DNA of 26,599 nucleotides from VBDM01 sp035702665 (GTDB taxonomy: Bacteria > Pseudomonadota > Gammaproteobacteria > Burkholderiales > SG8-39): contig DASSQD010000049.1 in assembly GCA_035702665.1 (NCBI GenBank), positions 1 to 26,599 of the forward strand, in the 5' to 3' direction. The stretch's first letter is position 1. Each line of letters starts with the position of its first letter. Shown here piece by piece: positions 1 through 7,108 of this stretch. The notes below the pieces were generated by a model. That model did not search any database. It had not been told where the DNA came from and worked only from the letters and a program-made list of their open reading frames with translations. The translations under genes and the position numbers were made by a program.

Positions 1-2
1 TG

Positions 3-32
3 ACCCTGGATCCGATCAGCATCGCGCACTAG
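3..32 (+). CDS. Possible 3' end of an upstream gene (partial)
   Basis: The frame beginning at base 3 reads TLDPISIAH and ends at a TAG at 30-32, seven bases before the ATG of the first small lipoprotein gene. The spacing suits the end of an upstream gene in the same operon. Only ten codons are visible, so no family can be assigned and the frame may be chance. Confidence 0.25.
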   Translation, partial: TLDPISIAH

Positions 33-39
33 GACATCC

Positions 40-195
40 ATGCGAATTCTTTCCGTCCTCGTGCTGATCTGTACGCTCGGCGTCGCCGCGTGCAGCAAGA
101 GCGAGACCAACTCCAGCGACGGCTCGGGCGGCGGCACCGCGTCCGCCCAACTCAACTGGGACCAGGGCAACTGGAATCAGGCGAACTGGCAGTAG
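40..195 (+). CDS. Small Trp-rich lipoprotein, copy 1
   Basis: The product is a 51-residue predicted lipoprotein. It begins MRILSVLVLIC, followed by a hydrophobic stretch and a lipobox-like VAAC at residues 15-18, so the mature chain should be about 34 residues anchored by a lipidated Cys18. The mature part is a Ser/Gly-rich linker followed by the tail QLNWDQGNWNQANWQ, which is a five-residue repeat NW[DN]Q[GA] two and a half times over. A weak Shine-Dalgarno (TAGGAC) lies just before the ATG. A second gene with an identical tail follows at 260-412. I do not recognise the family. The asymmetric N-terminal signal, the lipobox and the conservation between copies argue that it is a real gene. Confidence 0.7.
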   Translation: MRILSVLVLICTLGVAACSKSETNSSDGSGGGTASAQLNWDQGNWNQANWQ

Positions 196-412
196 GGCTT
201 GCTCGAAGAACGCTCATGCCCACTTCCCGCCGTGCCATGCAAGGTACGTCCGCGCAACCGTGAGAACGCTGATTGCAGCAGTAATGTTGTCGCTAGGTCT
301 CGCCGCGTGCAGCAAGAGCGAAGTCGGCGCGAACAGCAGCACCACAGGAGCGGCGGCGCCAACCCAGCTCAACTGGGACCAGGGCAACTGGAATCAGGCG
401 AACTGGCAGTAG
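83..412 (+). repeat. Tandem duplication, about 217-bp unit
   Basis: Two blocks are repeated at the same offset of 217 bp. Bases 83-104 match 300-321 exactly (lipobox and following codons), and bases 151-195 match 368-412 exactly (45 bp covering the NWxQx tail and the stop codon). The equal offset shows one tandem duplication of a whole small gene. The linker and the intergenic part have since diverged. Confidence 0.85.
260..412 (+). CDS. Small Trp-rich lipoprotein, copy 2
   Basis: This is a 50-residue paralogue of the gene at 40-195. It starts at GTG 260 and reads (M)RTLIAAVMLSLGLAACSKSE, with lipobox LAAC and lipidation predicted at Cys17. A variable Ser/Thr/Ala linker follows, then exactly the same tail QLNWDQGNWNQANWQ. 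The GTG was chosen because it aligns with the ATG of copy 1 and gives a full signal peptide; the in-frame ATG at 284 would leave too little signal peptide. No good Shine-Dalgarno is visible, so it may be translated by coupling to copy 1 or poorly expressed. The linkers have diverged while signal, lipobox and tail are kept, which suggests selection on both ends. Function unknown. Confidence 0.65.
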   Translation: MRTLIAAVMLSLGLAACSKSEVGANSSTTGAAAPTQLNWDQGNWNQANWQ

Positions 413-431
413 GCGGCCGGGGATTCACGAC

Positions 432-1490
432 ATGATCGGTTTCCGAAGGTCTGATCTAGACGGTCCGGTCCGCGAGGGCATCATCACGGAGCAGCAGGCC
501 GACCGGCTCTCCGCATACTTCAGCGCGAGTGCCAACGCCGCGCCCGACGAGCGGCCGCGCTTCACGCTGGTCCACGTGCTCTACTACCTGGGCGGCATGA
601 TCGCGATCGGCGCGATGTCGCTGTTCATGACGCTCGGCTGGAACGCGCTCGGCGGCTGGGGCGGCTTCTTCATCGCGGTGTGCTACGGCGCGCTCGCCCT
701 CGCGCTCACGCACTGGCTCCTCGAGCGCAAGCGCCTGTTCCTGCCCGCCGGGATCCTCGCGACGCTCGCCGTCGTCATGGTGCCGCTCGCGATCTTCTTC
801 GCGCAGATGGCGCTCGGCTACTGGGGGGCGGACAAGCCCTACCGCGACTACCACTACTTCATCGACTGGCGCTGGATCCTCATGGAGTTCGGCACGCTCG
901 CGATCGGAGCGATGCTGCTGTGGCGCTATCGCTTCCCGTTCATGCTGATGCCGATCGCAGTGACGCTGTGGTACATGAGCATGGACCTCGTTCCCTTTCT
1001 CCTCGGCCAGGAGCGCGTCTACGACTGGGAGATCCGCAAGTTCATCTCGCTGTGGTTCGGCCTCGCCATGACGCTCGTCGCGTTCTGGGTGGACCTGCGC
1101 TCGCGCCTGTCGCGCGACTACGCGTTCTGGCTCTACCTCTTCGGCGTGCTGACCTTCTGGGGCGGCTTGTCGCTCATGGATTCGGGGAGCGAGCTCGCCA
1201 AGCTCGCGTACTGCGGCATCAACGTCGCGATGATCCTGGTGGGCGCGGCGCTCGGGAGGCGCGTGTTCGCCGTATTCGGCGGCCTGGGCGTGGCCGGCTA
1301 TCTCGGGCACCTCTCCTGGCGCGTTTTCAGGGACAGCATGATTTTCCCGCTCGCGCTTTCGGCGGTCGGCCTGGGGATCATCGCGCTCGGCATCCTGTGG
1401 CAGCGCCGCGAGGCGGAATGGTCCGCGCGTCTGCGGGGCTTCCTCCCCGCGCCCCTGCGCGAGCTGATCGAGGCGCGCGCGCTCCGCTGA
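432..1490 (+). CDS. DUF2157-like polytopic membrane protein
   Basis: The 352-residue protein has a short soluble N-terminus (about residues 1-45, with the phrase IITEQQADRLSAYF) followed by about nine or ten hydrophobic segments between residues 50 and 325, and a basic cytoplasmic C-terminus. The start of a small helical domain before many membrane segments resembles DUF2157 proteins, whose function is unknown. A short polar loop rich in Tyr and Asp (YRDYHYFIDWRW, about residues 138-149) lies between membrane segments. The ATG is 19 bases after the stop of the second small lipoprotein gene, so it may be the last gene of that transcript. The family call is from memory of the pattern and is moderate. 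Confidence 0.65.
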   Translation: MIGFRRSDLDGPVREGIITEQQADRLSAYFSASANAAPDERPRFTLVHVLYYLGGMIAIGAMSLFMTLGWNALGGWGGFFIAVCYGALALALTHWLLERKRLFLPAGILATLAVVMVPLAIFFAQMALGYWGADKPYRDYHYFIDWRWILMEFGTLAIGAMLLWRYRFPFMLMPIAVTLWYMSMDLVPFLLGQERVYDWEIRKFISLWFGLAMTLVAFWVDLRSRLSRDYAFWLYLFGVLTFWGGLSLMDSGSELAKLAYCGINVAMILVGAALGRRVFAVFGGLGVAGYLGHLSWRVFRDSMIFPLALSAVGLGIIALGILWQRREAEWSARLRGFLPAPLRELIEARALR

Positions 1491-1520
1491 TGGCGTGCTG
1501 GCGCGCCTCCTCGACCGGGA

Positions 1521-1970
1521 CTACCACCAGCCGAAAGTCGGCGCCTGCCGGCCGGAGACTTTTCCGCCGGCGTTGAAGAACACCGAACCCGGGCCGATTC
1601 CCGGATAGACGTAGTACCAGACCAGGGCGCCGTCGATGCGCAGCACCTTCTCCGGCGCGCCGAGGAGCACCTGCACGCGCTCCTGCGGAACTCCCGGCTC
1701 GACCCGCGACCAGTTCTGCTTCAGCAGCATGAGCGCGCCGAGCTGCGTCGCGGAAGGGGAGTCGGTGCGCGAACCGACGGGCTGGGCGCCGCTCCGCTGC
1801 TCCAGCGCCCGGATGCGGGCCTCGGTCCCTTCCAGGTCCTGCCGCTGCTTCGCGGCCTCCTCGCGCAGGCGGTTCAGGTCGTCGCTCTGATCGGCCCGGG
1901 CGGGAAGCGCGCTCAGCGCCGCCGCGATACTGCACGCCAGCAGAAACGGCCGGAGAACGACGGCGCTCAT
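1521..1970 (-). CDS. Periplasmic coiled-coil protein with SmpA/OmlA-like C-terminus
   Basis: The 149-residue protein has a signal peptide ending ALPARA|DQ (about residue 26). There is no lipobox Cys at the cleavage site, so a soluble periplasmic form is expected. Residues 27-60 form a charged heptad-like helix (DDLNRLREEAAKQRQDLEGTEARIRAL), probably a coiled coil. Residues 80-149 resemble the SmpA/OmlA (BamE) fold: W..V..G...ERVQVLLG.P.......LVWYY, then VFFNAGGKV. The gene starts 13 bp after the cytochrome gene, and its Shine-Dalgarno TAGGAG overlaps that gene's stop, so it is the third gene of the operon. It may be an accessory factor for the outer-membrane protein encoded first. This is inference; the fold call is by pattern only. 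Confidence 0.65.
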   Translation of the reverse strand: MSAVVLRPFLLACSIAAALSALPARADQSDDLNRLREEAAKQRQDLEGTEARIRALEQRSGAQPVGSRTDSPSATQLGALMLLKQNWSRVEPGVPQERVQVLLGAPEKVLRIDGALVWYYVYPGIGPGSVFFNAGGKVSGRQAPTFGWW

Positions 1971-1983
1971 CTCGACGTTGCTC

Positions 1984-2595
1984 CTATTTGGACGCCAGGA
2001 ACGCGGCGACCGACTCCATCTGATCGAACGACATCTCGGTGCTGATGTTGTGCATGAGCACCGCGTTGCCTCCCGCGCGCTGCGAGCTCTTGAACAGAAC
2101 CAGCTGCTTGACGAGGTATTCGGCGTGCTGGCCGGCCAGTCTCGGGAATCCGGCGTTGCCTTCGGCGTTCGCGCCGTGACAGGTCGAGCACGGCGGCACC
2201 TTCGCCTGGGGAATTCCTCCTTCGAAAATGGACTTCCCGGCTTGCACGAGCTTGGGATCCCCCGTCTTCCCTTTGGGCGGCTTCTGACCCGAATAGAACG
2301 CGGCGAGCTGCTTGATCATGTCGTCGCTGAGCTGCGAGGTCATTCCCCACATGTAGGCCTGCGCCATCGGATCGGCGCGCGTGCGGTCGCGGAACGCCTT
2401 CAGCTGGGCCTCGAGGTAGTCGGCGCGCTGGCCGCCGATCTTGGGAAAGCCCGGCGAGATGCTGTCGCCCCTCGGACCGTGGCACGAGGAGCAGACCTGG
2501 GCCGCGACCCTCGCGGCATCCTGCGCCTGGGCGGGTGCGACGAGCGAGAAGACGGCCGCGGAAACCGACAACGAGATTGCAAGCTTGGATTTCAT
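1984..2595 (-). CDS. Diheme cytochrome c (c4-like), periplasmic
   Basis: The 203-residue protein has a Sec signal peptide (MKSKLAISL...APAQA|QD, cleavage near residue 24) and two similar class I cytochrome c domains. Heme 1 is bound by CSSCH at 35-39 and heme 2 by CSTCH at 136-140. Methionines suited as sixth ligands lie in DPMAQAYMWGM (76-85) and VLMHNISTEM (179-188). Size and two-domain layout match cytochrome c4, an electron carrier to terminal oxidases or from periplasmic donors. The start is set by an AAGGTGAGG Shine-Dalgarno before ATG 2595. It lies 29 bp downstream of the cytochrome-porin gene on the same strand. It is a plausible periplasmic partner for that protein's heme; this is inference. 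Confidence 0.88.
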   Translation of the reverse strand: MKSKLAISLSVSAAVFSLVAPAQAQDAARVAAQVCSSCHGPRGDSISPGFPKIGGQRADYLEAQLKAFRDRTRADPMAQAYMWGMTSQLSDDMIKQLAAFYSGQKPPKGKTGDPKLVQAGKSIFEGGIPQAKVPPCSTCHGANAEGNAGFPRLAGQHAEYLVKQLVLFKSSQRAGGNAVLMHNISTEMSFDQMESVAAFLASK

Positions 2596-2624
2596 GTTCG
2601 TGTGCCTCACCTTGAGATCGCCGT

Positions 2625-4046
2625 TCAGAACGCGAACCACGCAAGCAGGTACGTCGTGTTGTTGTCCTTCGCGTTCCTGCCGTTTCCGTCGTAGTTGGTG
2701 CTCGCGCCGTTGAACTTCTGGTAGGCGGTGTATTGCAGCAGGATCTTCACGTTCTGCCAGGGCACGTAGTCGAGCTCCCCGATCCAGCCGTTGCTGTTGG
2801 GACTGCCGTTGGCGAAGCCGTTCACGGAAGTCGGCGCGTACAGCACGTTGTCGGAGCTGCCGCTGGTCGAGAAGTAGCCGAGCCCCGCTCCGTAGTTGCG
2901 CTCGTAATACCAGCTGCCACCCAGCCTGTACGTCTTCAGGTCGTTGCTCGCGTTCTGCGAAAGGCCCAGCCCGAAGCTCCCGTCGAGGTTCTGCTTCTCC
3001 TTGATGTAGGTCGTCTGCAGCGAGAAGATGTGCTGGTCGCCGATGAATTGGTACTGGGCGTCGAGCGCGGTGTCCGTGAACTTGTCCGTGGCGCTGCCGA
3101 CCGGGACGATCGTAGTGGGGGGCGGGCCTCCGAAACTGGCAGGACTGATCTTCGAGGTCATCCCGTAGGCGCCGACCATCAGCGAATTCTTGTCCCATTG
3201 GTGCTCGTACGCGAGCCGCCAGTACGGCGCCCAGTTCGTGAGCACGCCGCCGGAAGCGCTGTCGAGCGGGCCCGAGCCCGCGGTGCCGCCGACTCCCTGC
3301 GGCGCGGAGCGGTAGAGCCCCAGCTCGCCGTAGATCGAATTCCTCCACCATGCGTACGCTGTGAGCCCAGCCACGCCGCGCCCCGCGAGCGTACCGTCGA
3401 TCTGCGTCGCCGCGCCCGGCACGGGCGCCGCGCTCGTCTTCTGGTCGAAGGGCGTCTGCCATGCCGGGGTGCTGTTCCACGCGTCCTGGACCGTGGGGTT
3501 GTTGTTGAGGGTAATGCCCCAGGTCAGGGGATCCTGCAGGCCGGCGACCTGCTTCGCGTAGCGGATATCCGTATTGTCCCAGTGAACGTTCCCGGCCTCG
3601 CTGTCGTAGGTGATCTGGACGAAGGCTCCCAGACCCGGGGCGATTCTTCCGGCATAGAACAGACTCGCCTGCTGAGGGAAGAGCACCTGGCCGTTCTGCG
3701 CGTTGTCCGCCGGACTCTGGGAATCCGGCAGCGCGGTCTTGGTTTTCGTATACGAGGTCTGGAACATGAACGACAGCGGCGGCGTCTGATTCAGCAGCAG
3801 GTCGTAGTCCTGCGGAGACCGCATACCCTGCACCTGCGGAAGGTTGTCGATCTGATAGCCGTTCAGCTTGAACGATCTCCCGAAGGGCGTGAGCTCCGGG
3901 AAGACGGTGTGGCAGCCCTGGCAGGCCACGCCGGTCTGGCGGGCATACGATGGAACGGCTTCGGCCGCACCGCTGAAGCACAGGCCGACTATCATGGCGC
4001 CGAGCGCGCCCGCTAACTTGAAGACCGCTCCGAAGTGCGTTTCCAT
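2625..4046 (-). CDS. Cyc2-like outer-membrane monoheme cytochrome-porin fusion
   Basis: The 473-residue protein has a signal peptide ending GAAEA|VP (residue 30), then one heme site CQGCH at 42-46 inside the conserved run PSYARQTGVACQGCH, followed by FPELTPFGRSFKLNGY. The rest, about residues 65-473, lacks further heme motifs. It reads as alternating aromatic beta strands with Gly/Asn/Ser turns and ends in WFAF, a typical outer-membrane barrel C-terminus. A small cytochrome fused to a porin-like barrel is the Cyc2 layout, used by iron oxidisers to move electrons across the outer membrane. The wider family also occurs in bacteria not known to oxidise iron, so substrate and direction are open. 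ATG 4046 was chosen over the in-frame ATG 4070 because AAAGGGGAA sits just upstream of it. Confidence 0.75.
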   Translation of the reverse strand: METHFGAVFKLAGALGAMIVGLCFSGAAEAVPSYARQTGVACQGCHTVFPELTPFGRSFKLNGYQIDNLPQVQGMRSPQDYDLLLNQTPPLSFMFQTSYTKTKTALPDSQSPADNAQNGQVLFPQQASLFYAGRIAPGLGAFVQITYDSEAGNVHWDNTDIRYAKQVAGLQDPLTWGITLNNNPTVQDAWNSTPAWQTPFDQKTSAAPVPGAATQIDGTLAGRGVAGLTAYAWWRNSIYGELGLYRSAPQGVGGTAGSGPLDSASGGVLTNWAPYWRLAYEHQWDKNSLMVGAYGMTSKISPASFGGPPPTTIVPVGSATDKFTDTALDAQYQFIGDQHIFSLQTTYIKEKQNLDGSFGLGLSQNASNDLKTYRLGGSWYYERNYGAGLGYFSTSGSSDNVLYAPTSVNGFANGSPNSNGWIGELDYVPWQNVKILLQYTAYQKFNGASTNYDGNGRNAKDNNTTYLLAWFAF

Positions 4047-4089
4047 GGTTCCCCTTTCAACTGACTGCAAGACGTTTGTGCTGGTTGAG

Positions 4090-4095
4090 AAAGTA
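4090..4095 (-). promoter_or_regulatory. Candidate -10 element of the cytochrome-porin operon
   Basis: The minus strand reads TACTTT here. Its first base lies 29.5 bp from the centre of the FNR-like box, which would place that box at -41.5, the class II FNR activator position. It would give a start near 4083 and a leader of about 37 nt. The hexamer matches TATAAT at only three positions, including the two most important ones and the last T. Confidence 0.4.
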
Positions 4096-4117
4096 GGGGA
4101 CAGCCGACGAGTCGCAT

Positions 4118-4131
4118 TTGATGCAGGTCAA
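4118..4131. promoter_or_regulatory. FNR/Anr-type binding site
   Basis: The sequence TTGATGCAGGTCAA matches the FNR/Anr consensus TTGAT-N4-ATCAA at nine of ten positions. The one variant, G for A in the second half, is common in Anr/Dnr sites. It lies between the cytochrome-porin operon (ATG 4046, leftward) and a Bug receptor gene (ATG 4180, rightward). Spacing to a -10-like element fits only the leftward operon. Confidence 0.6.
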
Positions 4132-4179
4132 TCCGGCGCGCATCCAACCTTGCGAAAAGCTGACAACCGGAAGACTGAT

Positions 4180-5178
4180 ATGGAGCACTGCCTTCTGCCT
4201 GCGCTAGTAGCGTTGGGAGCGGCGATTCGAGCGCTCGCGCTCGCCTGTGCCCTGACCGCGAGCGCGCTCGCGCAGCCTTGGCCGAACCGGACGGTCCGCA
4301 TCGTCGCGACCAGCCCGCCCGGCGGCTCGGTAGACTTCCTCGCGCGTGCGCTCGCCTCCGACTTCGGCGAGGCTTTCGGCCAGCCCTTCGTGGTGGAGAA
4401 TCGCCCCGGCGCCAACGGCAACATCGGCGTCGAGGTAGTGATGAAGGCGCCGGCGGACGGCCACACGATGTTCGTGTCGCCGCCGGGACCGTTCTCGATC
4501 AACCTTCACCTGATGACTGCGATGCCTTTCGACCCCGGGCGCGACATCGCGCCGGTGGCGATGCTCGCCGTCACACCGCTGCTCCTGGTCGTGCACCCTT
4601 CCGTCCCCGCAAGAAATCTCCCGGAGCTTCTTGCGTGGCTGCGCGCGCAGAACGGCGCTGCGACCTACGCCTCGCAGGCGATCGCCTCGACCGGGTATCT
4701 CGCGATGGAGCTGATGAAATCGCGCACCGGCGTCGAAGCGACGCACGTGCCCTACAAGGGGTCGGCGGCGCAGGCGGCCGCGGACTTGCTGGCGGGACGC
4801 GTGTCGATGGGCTTCATCAGCAGCAGCACCACGCTGCCGCACGTCGCGAGCGGCCGGCTGCGCGCGATCGGCGTCGCCGAGCTCAAGCGCATCCGCGCCG
4901 CGCCGGACATCCCCACGCTGGACGAATCCGGGCTGCCGGGATTCGAGGCGACGCCGTGGCTGGGGTTGGGAACCCGCGCCGGGACCCCGCGCGAGATCAT
5001 CGACCGCCTCGCCGGGCGCGCGTCGCTCGCGCTGGCCCGCCCTGAAACGGCGAAGCGCATGGCGAGCCTCGGCATCGAGCCGCGGCCGATGGGACCGAGC
5101 GAATTCGCCGAGTTCCTGCGCGCGGATTCGGCGAAATGGGCGGAGATCATCCGCCGCTCGGGGGCGAAGCTGGAGTAG
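4180..5178 (+). CDS. Bug/TctC-type periplasmic solute-binding receptor 1
   Basis: The 332-residue protein has a signal peptide (cleavage near ALAQ, about residue 30) and typical tripartite-tricarboxylate receptor signatures: PWPNRTVRIVATSPPGGSVD, then VVENRPGANGNIG, VPYKGSAAQAAADLLAGRV, and a C-terminus with GIEPRPMGPSEFAEF. These receptors bind small carboxylates or amides in the periplasm and normally deliver them to TctA/TctB permeases, neither of which is in this window. ATG 4180 was chosen because it gives the family length and a clean signal peptide; the frame stays open farther upstream. Its stop abuts the stop of the convergent transporter gene with no spacer. The ligand cannot be predicted. 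Confidence 0.88.
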   Translation: MEHCLLPALVALGAAIRALALACALTASALAQPWPNRTVRIVATSPPGGSVDFLARALASDFGEAFGQPFVVENRPGANGNIGVEVVMKAPADGHTMFVSPPGPFSINLHLMTAMPFDPGRDIAPVAMLAVTPLLLVVHPSVPARNLPELLAWLRAQNGAATYASQAIASTGYLAMELMKSRTGVEATHVPYKGSAAQAAADLLAGRVSMGFISSSTTLPHVASGRLRAIGVAELKRIRAAPDIPTLDESGLPGFEATPWLGLGTRAGTPREIIDRLAGRASLALARPETAKRMASLGIEPRPMGPSEFAEFLRADSAKWAEIIRRSGAKLE

Positions 5179-7065
5179 CTACAGAGCGTCGCCGCGCAGC
5201 CCGAGCACGGTCGCCTGCAGTCCCTCGGGCGTGACGTCCTTCGCCGCTACGGCCGGCGCCGCGACCAGCGCGATGCGCGAGTAGATTCGCTTGACGATGC
5301 GGTCCCACTTCGTCATCGCCGGCCCTCCGCGCCGCGAGAAGAAGCTCCCCCACAATCCCCGCAGCGCGAGCGGCACCACCGGAACCGGCGTACGCTCGAC
5401 AATCCGGCTGATCCCCGGCTTGAACGGGTTGAGGATGCCGTCGTGCGTTATCTTGCCCTCCGGAAAGATGCAGACGATGTCGCCCTCTCCGAGCGCCTTG
5501 GCGATCGCGTCATACGCGTGCTCGAGCGCCGCTGGGTCCTCGCGCACTGGCGCAATCGGTATCGCCCGCGCCGTGCGAAAGATGAAGTTCAGCACTGGAA
5601 TCTTGAAGATCTGGTGGTCCATCACGAATCTGGGCGGGCGCGGACAGGCTGCCGCGATCACGAGCGGGTCGACGTAGCTCACGTGGTTGCATACCAGGAT
5701 TGCCGGCCCGGACTGGGGGATATGCTCCAGGCCGGATTTCTCGAGGCGGTACACCGTGTGGACCAGCAGCCAGATGAGGAACCTCATCAGGAACTCGGGC
5801 ACCAGCGTGTAGATATAGATCGCCACCGCGGCATTGAGCAGCGCCGCGACGAGAAACAGCTGCGGAATGCTCATGCCCAGGCCGAGGAGCCCGATCGCCA
5901 TGCCGGCGGCGGCCACGACGAAGAGCGCGTTGAGGACGTTGTTGCCGGCGATGATGCGCGAGCGCTCGCTCGGCTCCGACCGGGTCTGGATGAGCGTATA
6001 CAGCGGCACGATGTAGAAACCGCCGAAGACCCCGACCAGCGCGAGGTCGGCGAGGACGCGCCAGTGCGCGCTCTCGCGCAGGAACTCCGCCGGGCCGAAG
6101 GGGGCGTGCGCGGCGAGTCCCGCGCTCGCGAAGTGCAGATCGATGCCGAACGCGGTGAGGCCGATCGAGCCGAACGGCACCAGGCCGATCTCGATGCGGC
6201 GGCCCGAGAGGCGCTCGCACAGGAGCGACCCGACGCCGATACCCACCGAGAAGATGGCGAGCAGCATGCTCACCACCTCCTCCCTGCCCGAGAGGATGTC
6301 CTTGGTGTAGACCGGAAACTGCGAGAGGTAGACCGCGCCGAGGAACCAGAACCAGGAGATGCCGAGCACCGAGAGGAAGACGACGCGGTTGCGCCGCATG
6401 AACCCGAGGATCCGCCAGGTCTCGGTGAGCGGGTTCCAGTTGATCGCCAGGTCCGGCGCCGCCGCCGGCGAGCGGGGTATGCCGCGGCTGGCGAGGTAGC
6501 CCAGCACCGCGAGGATCAGCACGGCCGCCGCGACCGGTCCGGCCTCGCCGCCCGCGATCAGGAAGCCGCCCAGCAGCGTCCCGACCAGGATCGCTAGGAA
6601 AGTGCCCATCTCGACCAGCCCGTTGCCGCCGGTGATCTCCTCCTGCCCGAGGTGCTGCGGGAGGTACGAGTACTTCACCGGCCCGAACACGGTCGAATGC
6701 AATCCCATGAGGAACAGGGCGGTCATGAGCAGATCGAGGTTGCGCAGGTACAGCCCCGACGCGCCCAGCGCCATGATCGCGATCTCCGCCAGCTTCACCC
6801 AGCGGATCAGGCGCGATTTCTCGAGCTTGTCGGCGATCTGCCCGGCGGTCGCGGAAAACAGGAAGAACGGCAGGATGAAGATGGCCTGGGCGAGGTTCGA
6901 CAGCGTCGGCGCGCTCAGCGTGCTCAGGCTCGCCGCGTGAAACGCGACCAGGATCACCAGGGCGTTCTTGTAGACGTTGTCGTTGAACGCGCCGAGAAAC
7001 TGCGTCACGAAGAACGGGAGGAAGCGCCTCTGCTTGAGCAGCTGGTACTGGCTGGCCTGGCTCAT
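5179..7065 (-). CDS. LplT-type MFS transporter fused to PlsC acyltransferase
   Basis: The 628-residue protein has two parts. Residues 1 to about 420 are a 12-segment MFS transporter beginning RFLPFFVTQFLGAFNDNVYKN, the signature of the lysophospholipid flippase LplT. Residues 430-628 are a 1-acylglycerophosphate acyltransferase-like domain with the HX4D box NHVSYVD (about residue 458) and FPEGKIT (about 533). Together they should bring lysophospholipid inward across the inner membrane and re-acylate it. E. coli uses LplT plus the separate Aas protein, which also has an acyl-ACP synthetase domain. No AMP-binding domain is fused here, so the acyl donor must be supplied elsewhere. The gene stands alone, convergent with the Bug gene and separated from marR by about 40 bp. 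Confidence 0.88.
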   Translation of the reverse strand: MSQASQYQLLKQRRFLPFFVTQFLGAFNDNVYKNALVILVAFHAASLSTLSAPTLSNLAQAIFILPFFLFSATAGQIADKLEKSRLIRWVKLAEIAIMALGASGLYLRNLDLLMTALFLMGLHSTVFGPVKYSYLPQHLGQEEITGGNGLVEMGTFLAILVGTLLGGFLIAGGEAGPVAAAVLILAVLGYLASRGIPRSPAAAPDLAINWNPLTETWRILGFMRRNRVVFLSVLGISWFWFLGAVYLSQFPVYTKDILSGREEVVSMLLAIFSVGIGVGSLLCERLSGRRIEIGLVPFGSIGLTAFGIDLHFASAGLAAHAPFGPAEFLRESAHWRVLADLALVGVFGGFYIVPLYTLIQTRSEPSERSRIIAGNNVLNALFVVAAAGMAIGLLGLGMSIPQLFLVAALLNAAVAIYIYTLVPEFLMRFLIWLLVHTVYRLEKSGLEHIPQSGPAILVCNHVSYVDPLVIAAACPRPPRFVMDHQIFKIPVLNFIFRTARAIPIAPVREDPAALEHAYDAIAKALGEGDIVCIFPEGKITHDGILNPFKPGISRIVERTPVPVVPLALRGLWGSFFSRRGGPAMTKWDRIVKRIYSRIALVAAPAVAAKDVTPEGLQATVLGLRGDAL

Positions 7066-7108
7066 GGTCCTCCGGAACGCCCTCCGCCGGGCTTGCGCCG
7101 AGTATATG

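Noticed and set aside
199..435. 78-codon plus-strand open frame across the second small lipoprotein
   Set aside because: It reads the duplicated gene in another frame, with Arg-rich composition and no signal peptide, whereas the frame from GTG 260 reproduces copy 1.
2596..3981. Minus-strand extension of the cytochrome c4 frame upstream of ATG 2595, giving a 665-codon open frame
   Set aside because: The added part is an off-frame reading of the cytochrome-porin gene, while the signal peptide and Shine-Dalgarno at 2595 mark a normal start.
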